Positions 33,219-45,789 of a stretch of DNA of 64,000 bases are shown one piece after another. Position 1 is the first letter of the stretch; each line of letters opens with the position of its first letter. Made by a program: the position numbers and the translations under genes. The DNA comes from Flectonema sp. DT1601 (Eukaryota; Euglenozoa; Diplonemea; Diplonemida; Diplonemidae): assembly GCA_964019425.1 (NCBI GenBank), contig OZ025816.1:558001-622000 (forward strand). Reading direction: 5' to 3'. Below the pieces are notes generated by a model. The model was given only the letters and a program-made list of their open reading frames with translations. It made no database searches and was not told the DNA's origin.

Positions 33219-34554
33219 AGTATGTTTTTTTATTCTTATTTTTCCCCACTTTCTTTTTCTGATTTTCTTTTAGTCATGGAAAGCGTAGAAACAACAACTA
33301 AAACAGTTAGTCCCACCCCCACCGTTGTCGTCGTGTGTGCACAGCGACTTACTTCCATAATTTGAATTTCGTCTTCCGCTCGGTTCCGAAATACCATGGG
33401 AACTATTTAGTGAGGCGCCTTGTTCAGAAGTTCAATGTTCCCAGTAATGCAGTTTTCCAACTTTACGCCGGTAGCGGCTTCAAACACTGAGACTCTCTCG
33501 TCATTTCATTAAAATTGGAAAGCAATAACTACCGCCATTTCCTTGGTGGTTGTCCTTGGTCACCTGTCAGCTTTGTAAAAGTGCGACTGTGATTCAAAAT
33601 CCCGTTTTCGTGTTGTGCATGGAAAGAGGGATCTTTAAAACAGGAAGAATGTTATTTTTTTTTTAATTATTCCAGTCCAACGTATTTATTTCTTTTCTCC
33701 CCTCTAACAACAATTAAACCTTTATTTTAGCTTTGTTTTATTCATTTTTTTTTTAGTGACACAAACGAGTGATATTCGAGAATAGAACTACGGGAAACAC
33801 AGGAAACACCTTTGTTTCAGGTGATTCAGTCAATCTGATATTATTGTTGTGCCTGTTGTTCCCACCTTTCTTTCTTTATAACCTTTTGTGTGACTAAAAC
33901 TCTAAAATGCTTCTCTGCATTTGGAATGCTCTCTCCCTGTGGCGGTAGCTGTTGTGTTGATTTTTTGAAGTTAGTGGGTGGGTGGTAACGCTTCCTTCTT
34001 GCTCCTGACACCCGCTATATTTCCTCTCTGAAATTCTAAAAAAGGATTATTTTTCTTTGCATCAGAAGATTAATTTCCTTCTCCAACTCGCAACCTCGGT
34101 GACTTTGGAAGCTCAAGATGTTCAACTGTCCTTGGGGAAAGGAAAGGTTGCACACATACATCGCAGAGCTGACCCTAAGTTCACTTTCGTTCAGGAGAAG
34201 GCGTTTTATTTTTTCCACAGATATTCTGACCATTCCCGTTCTTACTTCGGTCTGTTTGCTCTGATTGTTCATTGCAGTCCTTAGCTTCGTTTCATTAAAC
34301 AGGAAAACAACAATCTGAACTTCTTTTGGCCGTCCACTTCCTTCATTGTTACACGGTTTCGATTATGAAGAAGTTTGTGCAAGATTTTGTGTTAGCTTAC
34401 TTTTCCGTTCAGGTCATAATTATAATTTCTTATTGTGTTCCATCACGAGACTAATGCAGTAGTGCTTTTGTTTATTTTTGAAAAAAAAAAAAAAAAAAAA
34501 AAGTATTTCTCCAGAAGACGATAATAGTAATGATGATGATGATAATAATAATAA
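33169..34554. other. B-C spacer, array 3' flank
   Basis: GA microsatellite, then the common flank. It includes a block at about 34090-34200 that stays open on both strands in most copies (reading TLEAQDVQLSLGKGK on the plus strand). A poly-A run lies at 34480-34503. No recognised gene. Confidence 0.55.
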
Positions 34555-34556
34555 TA

Positions 34557-36276
34557 CTGTAATTATAAATATCACGGTATAAAAAATTTGGAGTATAACA
34601 ACTTTGGATATAAAAAAGATGGTGGATTCTCGGAAAAAAAACTTGGTGGATTTTTATAAAAAAGTATGAAAGTACACATTTTGACTGTAAAATGGTAGTT
34701 TTTGGGATGAAATTTTTCACACTATGCGGAATTTTTTGAGAAAACGGGATCCTTTTGAACCCCTGAAGACGTCGGTAAGCAAGGTGGAGCTGGATTTGAT
34801 AAAGAAAGAGGAGCGGGTAAAGGAGCACAAAAGTCTCGCTGCTATGAGAAGTGGTCAAGGGGGGAGTGGCTTAACATCGGTTAGATGATTGCATACTTCA
34901 ACACGGACCATAAGAAGAGATCAACAGTGCAGGCAGGGCAATGAAGCTCTTGGTTGAAGAACAAAAGAGGAAGACAAAGGGAGAACCACTAGAAGGGCAG
35001 GTGAAATCTGGGAGACCAACCATCTTAACCACTGATGAGGAAGCGGGTGCTCGATTTAATTGAGAATATCCGTGCCTATGGTGGCTCTGTGTTTGCTTCT
35101 CTTCCCTGGTTTCAAGCACAGGTGATACGCGGGAACGCGTGGATTCCGGTTACCTACAAGCAACATGGACCTACAAGTTCCTGGAACGGAAGGGTTGGAT
35201 ACCGTCTTGGAACCACTGCGAAAGTAGCGCCTGAAGCAGAACTCCTATCAGCTCGGTCAAGGTTTCTGGAGCAATAGTCCCATACTTTATTAAGAAACGC
35301 TCCAATCGGATCTAAACTAACTAAAAAACACTCCAATCGGATCACCCTGGCCTCGCAGTATATGCCCAGTTTAGGGGGCAGATAACTGAAGAAGTCCTTT
35401 GTCGATTTGAAGAAGCCAATATCACGGTTATGCTGGTGCAAGGCGGATGGGCTTCTCATCTCCGGCCGCTGGATCTAACTGTCATGGCCAACTTCAAAGA
35501 AGCATCAAGCTTTCTTGGTGAGTGGATGACAGAGCAGATGCGCAAGCCAGAGGAAAAGTTGAAAAAATCAAAGCAAAAAGCTGATAGAAACTTTAAAGCG
35601 CGCTGCGAAAGGGAAGGGTCCAAAGGGAGCTCCTGAATCCGAACCCATGTCAAAATGGATGAAGGAGCTCACAAAAACGAAGTCGCAAATTGGGTGGATA
35701 GTGACAGCCCTTGATAGTATTACGAAAAATACTATCATGGCTGGTTTTATAAAAGCAGGTATTGTCAATCCTGCAAATCCACCCGAGCTCCTGAAGTCTG
35801 TAGTTGTGAACATGAGTTCATATTTCTTAATACCGCACCTCATACCTCGGCGTATTACAACGATTGGAGAAGGGAACTCCTTAGTTGTAGTTGGCCTCGT
35901 CTAGACTACTACTTGCTGCTTTTAGGAATTTTGACATCATTCATTAAGACTGGTGTGCAACCAGCTACCAACAACGTTATTTGTGGATATGTTGTCCTGA
36001 TATGTATCTGGAAGCAACTTCAACATTAGTTATCAATCCCCCACCAGGTTTGTACACAAGACCAGCCTGTAGAACTTTATCCAGTTCAAAATGTCGATAA
36101 TTTAGTACCAAAGTCAAAAGAAAAAGGTCAAAAAAATTTTCTGGAATCCGAATTTTGCTAAGTGTTTTCTGTGAATGATTGTACTAAAAAAACTTTGGAT
36201 ATAATAAAGATGGTGGATTTGGCCATTTTTTGCTGATTTGGAGACTTTTTATACACCATGATATTTATAATTACGG
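34557..36276 (+). mobile_element. pogo/Tc1-mariner-like DNA transposon
   Basis: Terminal inverted repeats are CTGTAATTATAAATATCA at 34557 and, read inward from 36276, CCGTAATTATAAATATCA. Both are flanked by TA (34555-34556 and 36277-36278), the Tc1/mariner target duplication. The 1,720-bp interior holds a decayed pogo-type transposase. A GRPTIL-like segment is at about 35010, GGWASHLRPLDLTVMANFKE at about 35446 (compare the QPLDVSVNKPFK block of pogo/Tigger), and WIVTALDSITKNTI...FIKAGI at about 35695. Frames are interrupted and the catalytic core is incomplete. It sits in the trinucleotide microsatellite 63 bases before the start of copy C. Confidence 0.85.
35010..35904 (+). pseudogene. Decayed pogo-type (DDE_1) transposase
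   Basis: Pieces in several frames correspond to the CENP-B-like helix-turn-helix end (GRPTILTTDEEAG), the C-terminal part of the DDE domain (LVQGGWASHLRPLDLTV), and the tail (WIVTALDSITKNTIMAGFIK). The segment carrying the first two catalytic Asp residues is not found and the order is otherwise preserved, which suggests an internal deletion plus frame loss. Confidence 0.7.
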
Positions 36277-36341
36277 TAATAATAATAATTTCTCCCCTTC
36301 ATAAGATATTTAAGAAACAGTAAAAAAAGACTACGAAAAGT

Positions 36342-39300
36342 ATGTCGACAATACGGTGCCTGACGGCGCTGTTTGCGACGTCTATGATCACAGGAGGAAT
36401 GGCGCAGTGTGATCAGTTTAATGGCGACTGGTTTGATACAGCCACTGAAGATGTGATGAAAATAACAGAAGCAGGGTGTACGCTGACTACTAAATATGGA
36501 ACAGCAACCGTGAGCGGTAGTTCTGTTGTACCAAATGATGGACTTCTTTTTAATTTGAAGGCGACGGGGAAGTTTGATGACCGTCTCGGAGTCGTCGAAT
36601 GGAGTAATGGCGTCAAGTGGTCGAAGAGTATGACTCGCGAGGTTGAGAAAAGATTAACCACTTTGGAGTCAAGCGTAAGCACTTTGGAGTCAACGGTAAC
36701 CACTTTGGGATCAGCTGTTCAAGTTCTTCAGCAGCAAATGGCCTCCCTCCTTAATTCTTCTTCTGTCCTTGGTCCTGTTACCACTCCGTTGGTTCCCGTT
36801 CCGGGACCTGCAAATACTTCGAATCCAACTTCAGTGTCTTCAGCGGAATTTGATGACCTACGAATTCAAATAGCTGCCATCAACGCAACTATTGCGGCAT
36901 TGAATTCAACGGGTCCGCCAGGTGCACCAGGTTCACCGGGACGGGATGGTTTCTGTACCATCGAACCGAACGCAACGGATGTGTACATTCCGGTAACTCG
37001 ATTCGTGTATCGGAAGTCGACGAATGCCAACCGATGCACTTATAATGGGCGCACACCCGGTGCTGGGGACAGTATTTTCAAGGATTGCCGTTGGGCATCA
37101 AACATGTATGAACAACCGATGAGCGCCTACGTTGGAGACACACTCGTGTTTTGGAAAGGTTCTGGTAAGGACGCGGACAATACTATTTATCAATTTGACG
37201 ACGAGAAGGCGTTCGATGATTGTGACTTCGACCGCTCCAAGCTAATTGCTGGTGTCCCCAATTTCCTTGTGTTAGCGGCTGCGGGTAAGAATTTCACGAT
37301 GCAACTTACTGAAGCAAAGGTACTTTACTTTGGAGCTGATGTGCCGAATGCGAAAAACCTGCAAGCGAGAAAAGCAAGCTGCGTCGGTAGGTCAGTAAAG
37401 ATTTCTGTGAATGTAATGAACGCAACAGAGGAAGTGATGACAACTTGTCCTGTTTATGACCCGTCAAAGTATGGAGTTAGTCAGGGTGGGCAGGCAGATT
37501 CTAAAAGTGTCGAACGTTTGAAGGGAGCTGTAGCGGCAATCGGTAGACAGCTGATTTCTTATGAGTTCCGTCTGCAAGAAAGAGTTCGTGAACAGGGTCA
37601 GTCTGGAATAACAGTTGTGAGATCGACTAATCAAGGAACTGATTCATACCACGAGGCCTCTTTTGCTGGATCAAGAGTTTGTGGTATGCATGACCACGCT
37701 AACTCTCATCACACAATTGGTATGGGTGAATTCGGAGCTGTTCTTAATGGAGTTCAATTTCTTACGAGACACAATGATTATTCTTTATCGGAAGCCGATC
37801 ACACCATCGCTCTTGAAGAATACACAAAAACTTGGCCTCCTCGTACTCGTTTGATGGAGTACCCTCCGGTGCCACCGGCGGTTTTAAACGCTGGAGATGT
37901 AACCGCGCAAAGCAACGAAATGCGCGAGTGGTTTCGCGCATGGCACACACAGAACACGACTCATAGGGATTACCGTCCGTACTTTAAACCGGTTCTTTGC
38001 TACTTGGAAGGTACGTGGGTTAATTCTCAGGAGAACATCGCAGAACCGTTTGCTTCAGAACGTCACCACATCGATGCCGACAGTTGGACGGATTTAAACG
38101 CAAAGATGAACTTCTACATCAACAGCGGTCAGAAGAGTTCTTCTGAAAACATTCCTTACCTACCAACAAGCTTCCGTGGTATGCACGAAAACAGTGCGGG
38201 TGAGACATTCGAACCGAAGATGGCACAGTGGTTTTACAGAATTGTGTGCAAGAAACTTGATATTGAAATACCAACAACTCGATTTCGGGTCAAGAACGAA
38301 CTCCACCTCCAGGTCTCTGGTTCGAGACCAATGACCAGAAAGCAATTGACAAAGAACAGCAAAGCGTTGTTTGATCTCAATCCGACTTCGGAAGCTAACT
38401 ACGACCCAAAGACCCCGTGGCCGAAGGGTAAAACGGACCACGAGTTCATCGACGAGCTAATGGAACAGGTTAGTGGATTTGATGGACCAAACCAGGTCAA
38501 CTTTCCAGACGAATCATTCGGTCCTCGCTGTACTATTTGGAATGGCAGGCAGACACTCAACACTGCCAAGTACTCTCGTTACTATTCTCACAGCAAGAAG
38601 GACGCCATGGGTCGTTCCGGGAAGAAGCGTGGGTTTAATGATTTGATGTTCGCGGCGCAAACAACGAATAAGAGGGTCAGCCCGATGTCGGTGTGCGCGG
38701 AAGTTGCGAGTGAAGACCAAACCGATCCAGGTGATGCTATCAGAGAACAAGAATGTAAAGCACTTAAAAAAGAAGAGTGCGAAAATCGCCCCCATTGGAG
38801 TGCCAGTGAGCTATTGAACAACGCAAGCTCGGCAAAATGTGTGGCGAATTCGAAGTCATGTGTTTACAAGAAGTGTTGGGAACAGCGTTGGACCTATGCC
38901 ATCCCGTTGGAAATCGTATACCAAACACCTCTAACGGAATGGAATCCGTACGACATTCCTTACTACCAGAAAAGCGAACCTGAGTTTGCGCAAGTAGCAG
39001 GAGGCGGTCGTAATGGTAAGACAAATAGTCCTTTTAAGGGAAGTAACCAGGCGAACTTCTTTAGAACTCCTGATACTTTTTTTAAAGATCCCACGAATAC
39101 CGATCCTGCAGACACGTCTGGTGGAACCACATTCGCCGAAGACCGTAATGGTGTCACAAGAGCAGTCCGTGCATCTGGACATTGGATAATCTTCCCTGAA
39201 CTTCAAGGGATCGGTAAGATCAGACAACGGTATCCAATATTCCCTGTTCATGAACACGGCTCAACAATTTGGAAGGAGACCAAAGCCATTGAAGAGCTCA

Positions 39301-40499
39301 TTATGGGTCGTGACAGTAAGCAAGAAATCAAAGACATCATCGCAGAAACCCGTGCTGAAGCCTACGGCACGGAATTAAAACTCCTCGACGGCGGTGGTCA
39401 CATTCATCAAATTCATATCAGCCCTGCCGAGGTTCAAAAGTTGGAGGCGGGAACCATCACGGAAATATTAAAGAGTTCCAGTGAAGCAAACGGACACACT
39501 CACCGAGTTAACGTATGTTGTTGCCCCCTTTTCTTTATTCTTATGTAGAATGTGAATGTGTTTCTCCCTTTTCGCATCGTATTAAATCGGGGGGTGGGAG
39601 GGGGGGTACGGTACATACATCGGTTTTACGGAGATTTTGGGCACTTCCGAATTTGTTTTCGGAGAACAAAGTCTTTTGGGGGGGGGGGCAGCCAAATTAT
39701 GAAAACTACCCTCCCAAAAAATGGGGATTGCGATCTAAAGAAACAGGTCTTCGGCACTTTAGAACAAGTCTTTGAAAAATCTCTACGGTCCGGTGACAGT
39801 ACTTTCATTGTTTTTATTTTTGTGCAAAGACCTGCAGTATTCTTCCTAGATAGATCCTTTCGTATCGTATTAAATCCTCCCCCTACACACTTTGCCTAGG
39901 TCTGGGCAGGAACGGGAGATTGTGCGTGCTATCCACCATAGAAGTGGACAAGTTTAATGCACTTCCCAAGGGACAAAATTTAGCAAAAAAACGGCGGCTA
40001 GTCCGCGTGGTGTCCCCCTCTCCCTGTGCGAATTATGAGGATGTTTATGCTCGCCTCTTTTTTAATTTTGGAGCGGCATGATCGAAGACAATCTTTCTTT
40101 TCCCTCTTTTATTTCCAATCCCGTCGCCCCGTCGCCCCGTATTCGGGTTTGCCAGTTTCAAGTTGCTTTCCATTTTATATAAATTATCAAATTACCCCAC
40201 ACAGCGACGTTCATTTTGTCGTCAAAAAGAAAAAAAAACCATCACCCGTCGATTTCTAGCTTTTCACCAGACTTCTAATTTATAAATAATTATCTCAAAA
40301 AAAAACCAAAACAGCTCCTCTACGACAGGACCAAGAGTCACGGAGATGAATGGTCGTTGGATTGGTGTTCACAGTCATCTAATTCGTGTCCTAAGAGTAT
40401 TATAAGTGCTGGTAACTGTGGTGTTGATAAAAGAGGTATCTCCTGTTGTGCTGATGGAACCTGTCCTGATGGTCATCCTGGTGTTGAGGTATTGATTTA

Positions 40500-40500
<1 letters not shown>
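36342..40500 (+). CDS. Array copy C, full length, most divergent
   Basis: Exon 1 is 36342-39512 and exon 2 is 40315-40500, with an 802-bp phase-0 intron; 1,118 residues. Domains are as in copy A. The first 304 residues equal copy A, then many changes follow: I305V, D307N, R309L, V385A, S429T, H430N, T439A, L446V, N451D, L461M, S474L, A493E, I639L, V656L, A670T, T672N, G719V, T734N and G736R. The C-terminal part carries the B-type variants (QKSEPEFAQ, NGKTNS, RDSKQ). The changed residues lie largely in the His-rich region 429-493 and in 639-736. All frames are intact, so the copy looks functional. Its promoter region is altered by the pogo-like insertion. Confidence 0.85.
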
Positions 40501-40550
<50 letters not shown>

Positions 40551-42021
40551 AGTATGTTTTTTTATTCTTATTTTTCCCCACTTTCTTTTTCTGATTTTCT
40601 TTTAGTCATGGAAAGCGTAGAAACAACAACTAAAACAGTTAGTCCCACCCCCACCGTTGTCGTCGTGTGTGCACAGCGACTTACTTCCATAATTTGAATT
40701 TCGTCTTCCGCTCGGTTCCGAAATACCATGGGAACTATTTAGTGAGGCGTCTTGTTCAGAAGTTCGATGTTCCCAAAAGGAAAACGAAAGGAAGACAATG
40801 AAAAAATAAATAAAGAAAAACACAAAAACGTATATTACTCACTCTCTTTTGTGTGTTATGTTGGAAATTGAAATACTTTTTGGAAAAAGCTGTTTTCTGG
40901 GTTAGGCTGAGAGCCTTGACAACGATTCTCAGTATAACAAAATCTCCCTCATCACCGCTGTTGTGCTTCGGTGTGAAAAAGAAAAAAAAAAGAAAACCAT
41001 TTCAAGTTATGCAGTTTTCCAACTTTACGCCGGTAGCGGCTTCAAACACTGAGACTCTCTCGTCATTTCATTAAAATTGGAAAGCAATAACTACCGCCAT
41101 TTCCTTGGTGGTTGTCCTTGGTCACCTGTCAGCTTTGTAAAAGTGCGACTGTGATACAAAATCCCGTTTTCGTGTTGTGCATGGAAAGAGGGATCTTTAA
41201 AACAGGAAGAATGTTATTTTTTATTTATTATTCCAGTCCAACGTATTTATTTCTTTTCTCCCCTCTAAATACAATTGAACCTTTATTTTAGCTTTTTTTT
41301 TTCTTTTTGAGTGACACAAACAAAGTGATCTTCGAGAATAGAACTACGGGAAACACAGGAAACACCTTTGTTTCAAGTGATTCAGTCACTGATATTATTG
41401 TTGTGCCTGTTGTTCCCACCTTTCTTTCTTTATAACCTTTTGTGTGACTAAAACTCTAAAATGCTTCTCTGCATTTGGAATGCTCTCTCCCTGTGGCGGT
41501 AGCTGTTGTGTTGATTTCTTGAAGTTAGTGACCAACGCTTCCTTCTTGCTCCTGACACCCGCTATATTTCCTCTCTGAAATTCTTAAAAAGGATTATTTT
41601 TCTTTGTCATCACGAGATTAATTTCCTTCTCCAACTCGCAACCTCGGTGACTTTGGAAGCTCAAGATGTTCAACTGTCCTTGGGGAAAGGAAAGGTTGCA
41701 CACATACATCGCAGAGCTGACCCTAAGTTCACTTTCGTTCAGGAGAAGGCGTTTTTTTCCCGCAGATATTCTGACCATACCCGTTCTTGCTTCGGTCTGT
41801 TTACTCTGATTGTTCATTGCAGTTCTTAGCTTCGTTTCATTAAACAGGAAAACAACAATCTGAACTTCCTTTGGCCGTCCACTTCCTTCATTGTTACACG
41901 GTTTCGATTATGAAGAAGTTTGTGCAAGATTTTGTGTTAGCTTACTTTTCCGTTCAGGTCATAATTATAATTTCTTATTGTGTTCCATCACGAGACTAAT
42001 GCAGTAGTGCTTTTGTTTATA

Positions 42022-42059
<38 letters not shown>

Positions 42060-42091
42060 AATAACCCCCTTCCTGGTGTTCGTCTTTTTCT
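40501..42091. other. C-D spacer with a copy-specific insert
   Basis: GA microsatellite and common flank. At about 40776-41009 lies a block of about 235 bp that no other copy has, placed between GATGTTCCC and ATGCAGTTTTCC. It is A-rich with no coding potential. At 42020-42063 is the trinucleotide microsatellite, then about 40 bases of filler before copy D. No gene. Confidence 0.6.
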
Positions 42092-44334
42092 ATGGTTAAT
42101 TTTTGGACCTATGCCATCCCGTTGGAAATCGTATACCAAACACCTCTAACGGAATGGAATCCGTACGACATTCCTTACTACCCGAAAGGCCATCCTGAGT
42201 CTTCGCAAGTAGCAGGAGGCGGTCGTAATGGTAAGAATACTAGTCCTTTTAAGGGAAGTAACCAGGGGTACTTCTTTAGAACTCCTGATACTTTTTTTAA
42301 AGATCCCACGAATACCGATCCTGCAGACACGTCTGGTGGAACCACATTCGCCGAAGACCGTAATGGTGTCACAAGAGCAGTCCGTGCATCTGGACATTGG
42401 ATAATCTTCCCTGAACTTCAAGGGATCGGTAAGATCAGACAACGGTATCCAATATTCCCTGTTCATGAACACGGCTCAACAATATGGAAGGAAACCAAAG
42501 CCATTGAAGAACTCATTATGGGTCGTGACGGTAAGCAAGAAATCAAAGACATCATCGCAGAAACCCGTGCTGAAGCCTACGGCACGGAATTAAAACTCCT
42601 CGACGGCGGTGGTCACATTCATCAAATTCACATCAGCCCTGCCGAGGTTCAAAAGTTGGAGGCGGGAACCATCACGGAAATATTAAAGAGTTCCAGTGAA
42701 GCAAACGGACACACTCACCGAGTTAACGTATGTTGTTGCCCCCTTTTCTTTATTCTTATGTAGAATGTGAATGTGTTTCTCCCTTTTCGCATCGTATTAA
42801 ATCGGGGGGTGGGGTGGGGTGGGGTGGGGGGTACGGTACATACATCGGTTTTACGGAGATTTTGGGCACTTCCGAATTTGTTTTCGGAGAACAAAGTCTT
42901 TTGGGGGGGGGGGGCCCGGGGGGGGGGGGGGGGGGGGGGGGGGGCAGCCAAATTATGAAAACTACCCTCCCAAAAAATGGGGATTGCGATCTAAAGAAAC
43001 AGTTCTTCGGCACTTTAGAACAAGTCTTTGAAAAATCTCTACGGTCCGTTGACAGTACTTTCATTGTTTTTATTTTTGTGCAAAGACCTGCAGTATTCTT
43101 CCTAGATAGATCCTTTCGTATCGTATTAAATCCTCCCCCTACACACTTTGCCTAGGTCTGGGCAGGAACGGGAGATTGTGCGTGCTATCCACCATAGAAG
43201 TGGACAAGTTTAATGCACTTCCCAAGGGACAAAATTTAGCAAAAAAACGGTGGTTAGTCCGCGTGGTGTCCCCCTATCCTATATAGCCCAAGGGACAAGT
43301 TATATAGCAAAAGAGACAAGCATAGTGCACTATATAGGGAGTGCCGCGGGGGGGACTCCACTACGGAAATCGAGAGTCGTGACTGTACAGGTATAAGCGC
43401 ACTTTCCCCTTTCCCCTTATTTTTGGTCGTAGTATAGTTGGTTAGAGGTTGTCAGTGGCAATCGCGGCGATAGGGTAGAGCGTTTAGGTCGCCAATTTAG
43501 AGCGAGCCAATTTCAATGGTCTCCAGGCAGATGGGTGAGCTTGTCCTTCCTAGGCTGCTATCACCGAGCGGACCGCTGAAGACTCGAGTAGTCTAGGAAA
43601 GCCTTACGTCGGGTTCGTCCACTGTTAACCTTTGGTTTCATTTTATTTTTTTCACATTGATTTTAATTTACAGCTGTTTTTCACTGTTACGGTAGCGTAG
43701 GCAAGAGGTGCTCAACTACGTTCACGTGGCCTCCACCAAAGAAACCAGGCAATGTTCAACGCCTTCTGTTTCATGGTGACAGTATTTTTATTTTTTTGTG
43801 CAAAGACCTGCAGTATTCTTCCCAGATAAATCTTTTCGTATCGTATCAAAGTTCTCCCTGTGTGAATTATGAGGATGTTTATGCTCGCCTCTTTTTTAAT
43901 TTTGGAGCGGCATGATCGAAGACAATCTTTCTTTTCCCTCTTTTATTTCCAATCCCGTCGCCCCGTCGCCCCGTATTCGGGTTTGCCAGTTTCAAGTTGC
44001 TTTCCATTTTATATAAATTATCAAATTACCCCACACAGCGACGTTCATTTTGTCGTCAAAAAGAAAAAAAAACCATCACCCGTCGATTTCTAGCTTTTCA
44101 CCAGACTTCTAATTTATAAATAATTATCTCAAAAAAAAACCAAAACAGCTCCTCTACGACAGGACCAAGAGTCACGGAGATGAATGGTCGTTGGATTGGT
44201 GTTCACAGTCATCTAATCCGTGTCCTAAGAGTATTATAAGTGCTGGTAACTGTGGTGTTGATAAAAGAGGTATCTCCTGTTGTGCTGATGGAACCTGTCC
44301 TGATGGTCATCCTGGTGTTGAGGTCTTGATTTAG
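42092..44334 (+). pseudogene. Array copy D, 5'-truncated with a new ATG
   Basis: Homology resumes at residue 850 ([10 protein letters not shown]) after the microsatellite and about 40 bases of filler. The filler supplies an ATG (42092, MVNF) in frame. Exon 1 ends at 42727 and exon 2 is 44149-44334, with a 1,421-bp intron, potentially 273 residues. Signal peptide and all N-terminal domains are missing, so secretion is not expected. Sequence type is that of A/E/F/G ([19 protein letters not shown]). The truncation keeps the upstream flank, unlike copy B, showing a separate deletion event. It is most likely a pseudogene. Confidence 0.75.
42904..42944 (+). repeat. Interrupted poly-G tract in the intron of copy D
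   Basis: About 12 G, then CCC, then about 27 G. The same structure occurs in copies E (49136-49176) and F (55438-55479). Copies A, B, C and G have a simple G-run of about 10-16 at this place. Confidence 0.8.
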
Positions 44335-45629
44335 AGAGAGAGAGAGACCGAGACAGAGAGAGAGAGAGAGAGGGGGAGAGTATGTTTTTTTATTCTTATT
44401 TTTCCCCACTTTCTTTTTCTGATTTTCTTTTAGTCATGGAAAGCGTAAAAACAACAACTAAAACAGTTAGTCCCACCCCCACCGTTGTCGTCGTGTGTGC
44501 ACAGCGACTTACTTCCATAATTTGAATTTCGTCTTCCGCTCGGTTCCGAAATACCATGGGAACTATTTAGTGAGGCGCCTTGTTCAGAAGTTCAATGTTC
44601 CCAGTAATGCAGTTTTCCAACTTTACGCCGGTAGCGGCTTCAAACACTGAGACTCTCTCGTCATTCCATTAAAATTGGAAAGCAATAACTACCGCCATTT
44701 CCTTGGTGGTTGTCCTTGGTCACCTGTCAGCTTTGTAAAAGTGCGACTGTGATTCAAAATCCCGTTTTCGTGTTGTGCGTGGAAAGAGGGATCTTTAAAA
44801 CAGGAAGAATGTTATTTTTTTTTTAATTATTCCAGTCCAACGTATTTATTTCTTTTCTCCCCTCTCATTACAATTAAACCTTTATCTTTATCTTTGTTTT
44901 GTTTTCTTTTTTTTGAGTGACACAAACAAAGTGATCCTCGAGAGAATAGAACTACGGGAAACACAGGAAACACCTTTGTTTCAGGTGATTCAGTCAATCT
45001 GATATTATTGTTGTGCCTGTTGTTCCCACCTTTCTTTCTTTATAACCTTTTGTGTGACTAAAACTCTAAAATGCTTCTCTGCATTTGGAATGCTCTCTCC
45101 CTGTGGCGGTAGCTGTTTTGATTTTTTGAAGTTAGTGACCAACGCTTCCTTGCTCCTGACACCCGCTATATTTCCTCTCTGAAATTCTAAAAAAGGACTA
45201 TTTTTCTTTGCACCACGAGATTAATCTTTCATTCTCCAACTCGCAACCTCGGTGACTTTGGAAGCTCAAGATGTTCAACTGTCCTTGGGGAAAGGAAAGG
45301 TTGCACACATACATCGCAGAGCTGACCCTAAGTTCACTTTCGTTCAGGAGAAGGCGTTTTTTTTTTTCCACAGATATTCTGACCATTCCCGTTTTTACTT
45401 CGGTCTGTTTGCTCTGATTGTTCATTGCAGTTCTTAGCTTCGTTTCATTAAACAGGAAAACAACAATCTGAACTTCTTTTGGCCGTCCACTTCATTCATT
45501 GTTACACGGATTCGATTATGAAGAAGTTTGTGCAAGATTTTGTGTTAGCTTACTTTTCCGTTCAGGTCATAATTATAATTTCTTATTGTGTTCCATCACG
45601 AGACTAATGCAGTAGTGCTTTTGTTTATA

Positions 45630-45712
<83 letters not shown>

Positions 45713-45789
45713 AATAATAATAATAATAATAATAATTTCTCCCCTTCATAAGATATTAAAGAAAACAGTAAAAAAAGACTACGAAAAGT
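44335..45789. other. D-E spacer, array flank
   Basis: GA microsatellite (44329-44371), common 3' flank, and the trinucleotide microsatellite (45628-45736), expanded to about 36 units. No recognised gene. Confidence 0.6.
45628..45736 (+). repeat. Expanded (TGA)n(TAA)n microsatellite before copy E
   Basis: About 27 TGA followed by about nine TAA units, ending 53 bases before the ATG. Counterparts are 51921-52038 (F) and 58217-58324 (G); copy D has 42020-42063. Confidence 0.95.

Noticed and set aside
42715-43155. Gly- or Pro-rich frames at the start of the array introns
   Set aside because: They translate the intronic poly-G tract and lie behind a consensus donor site.
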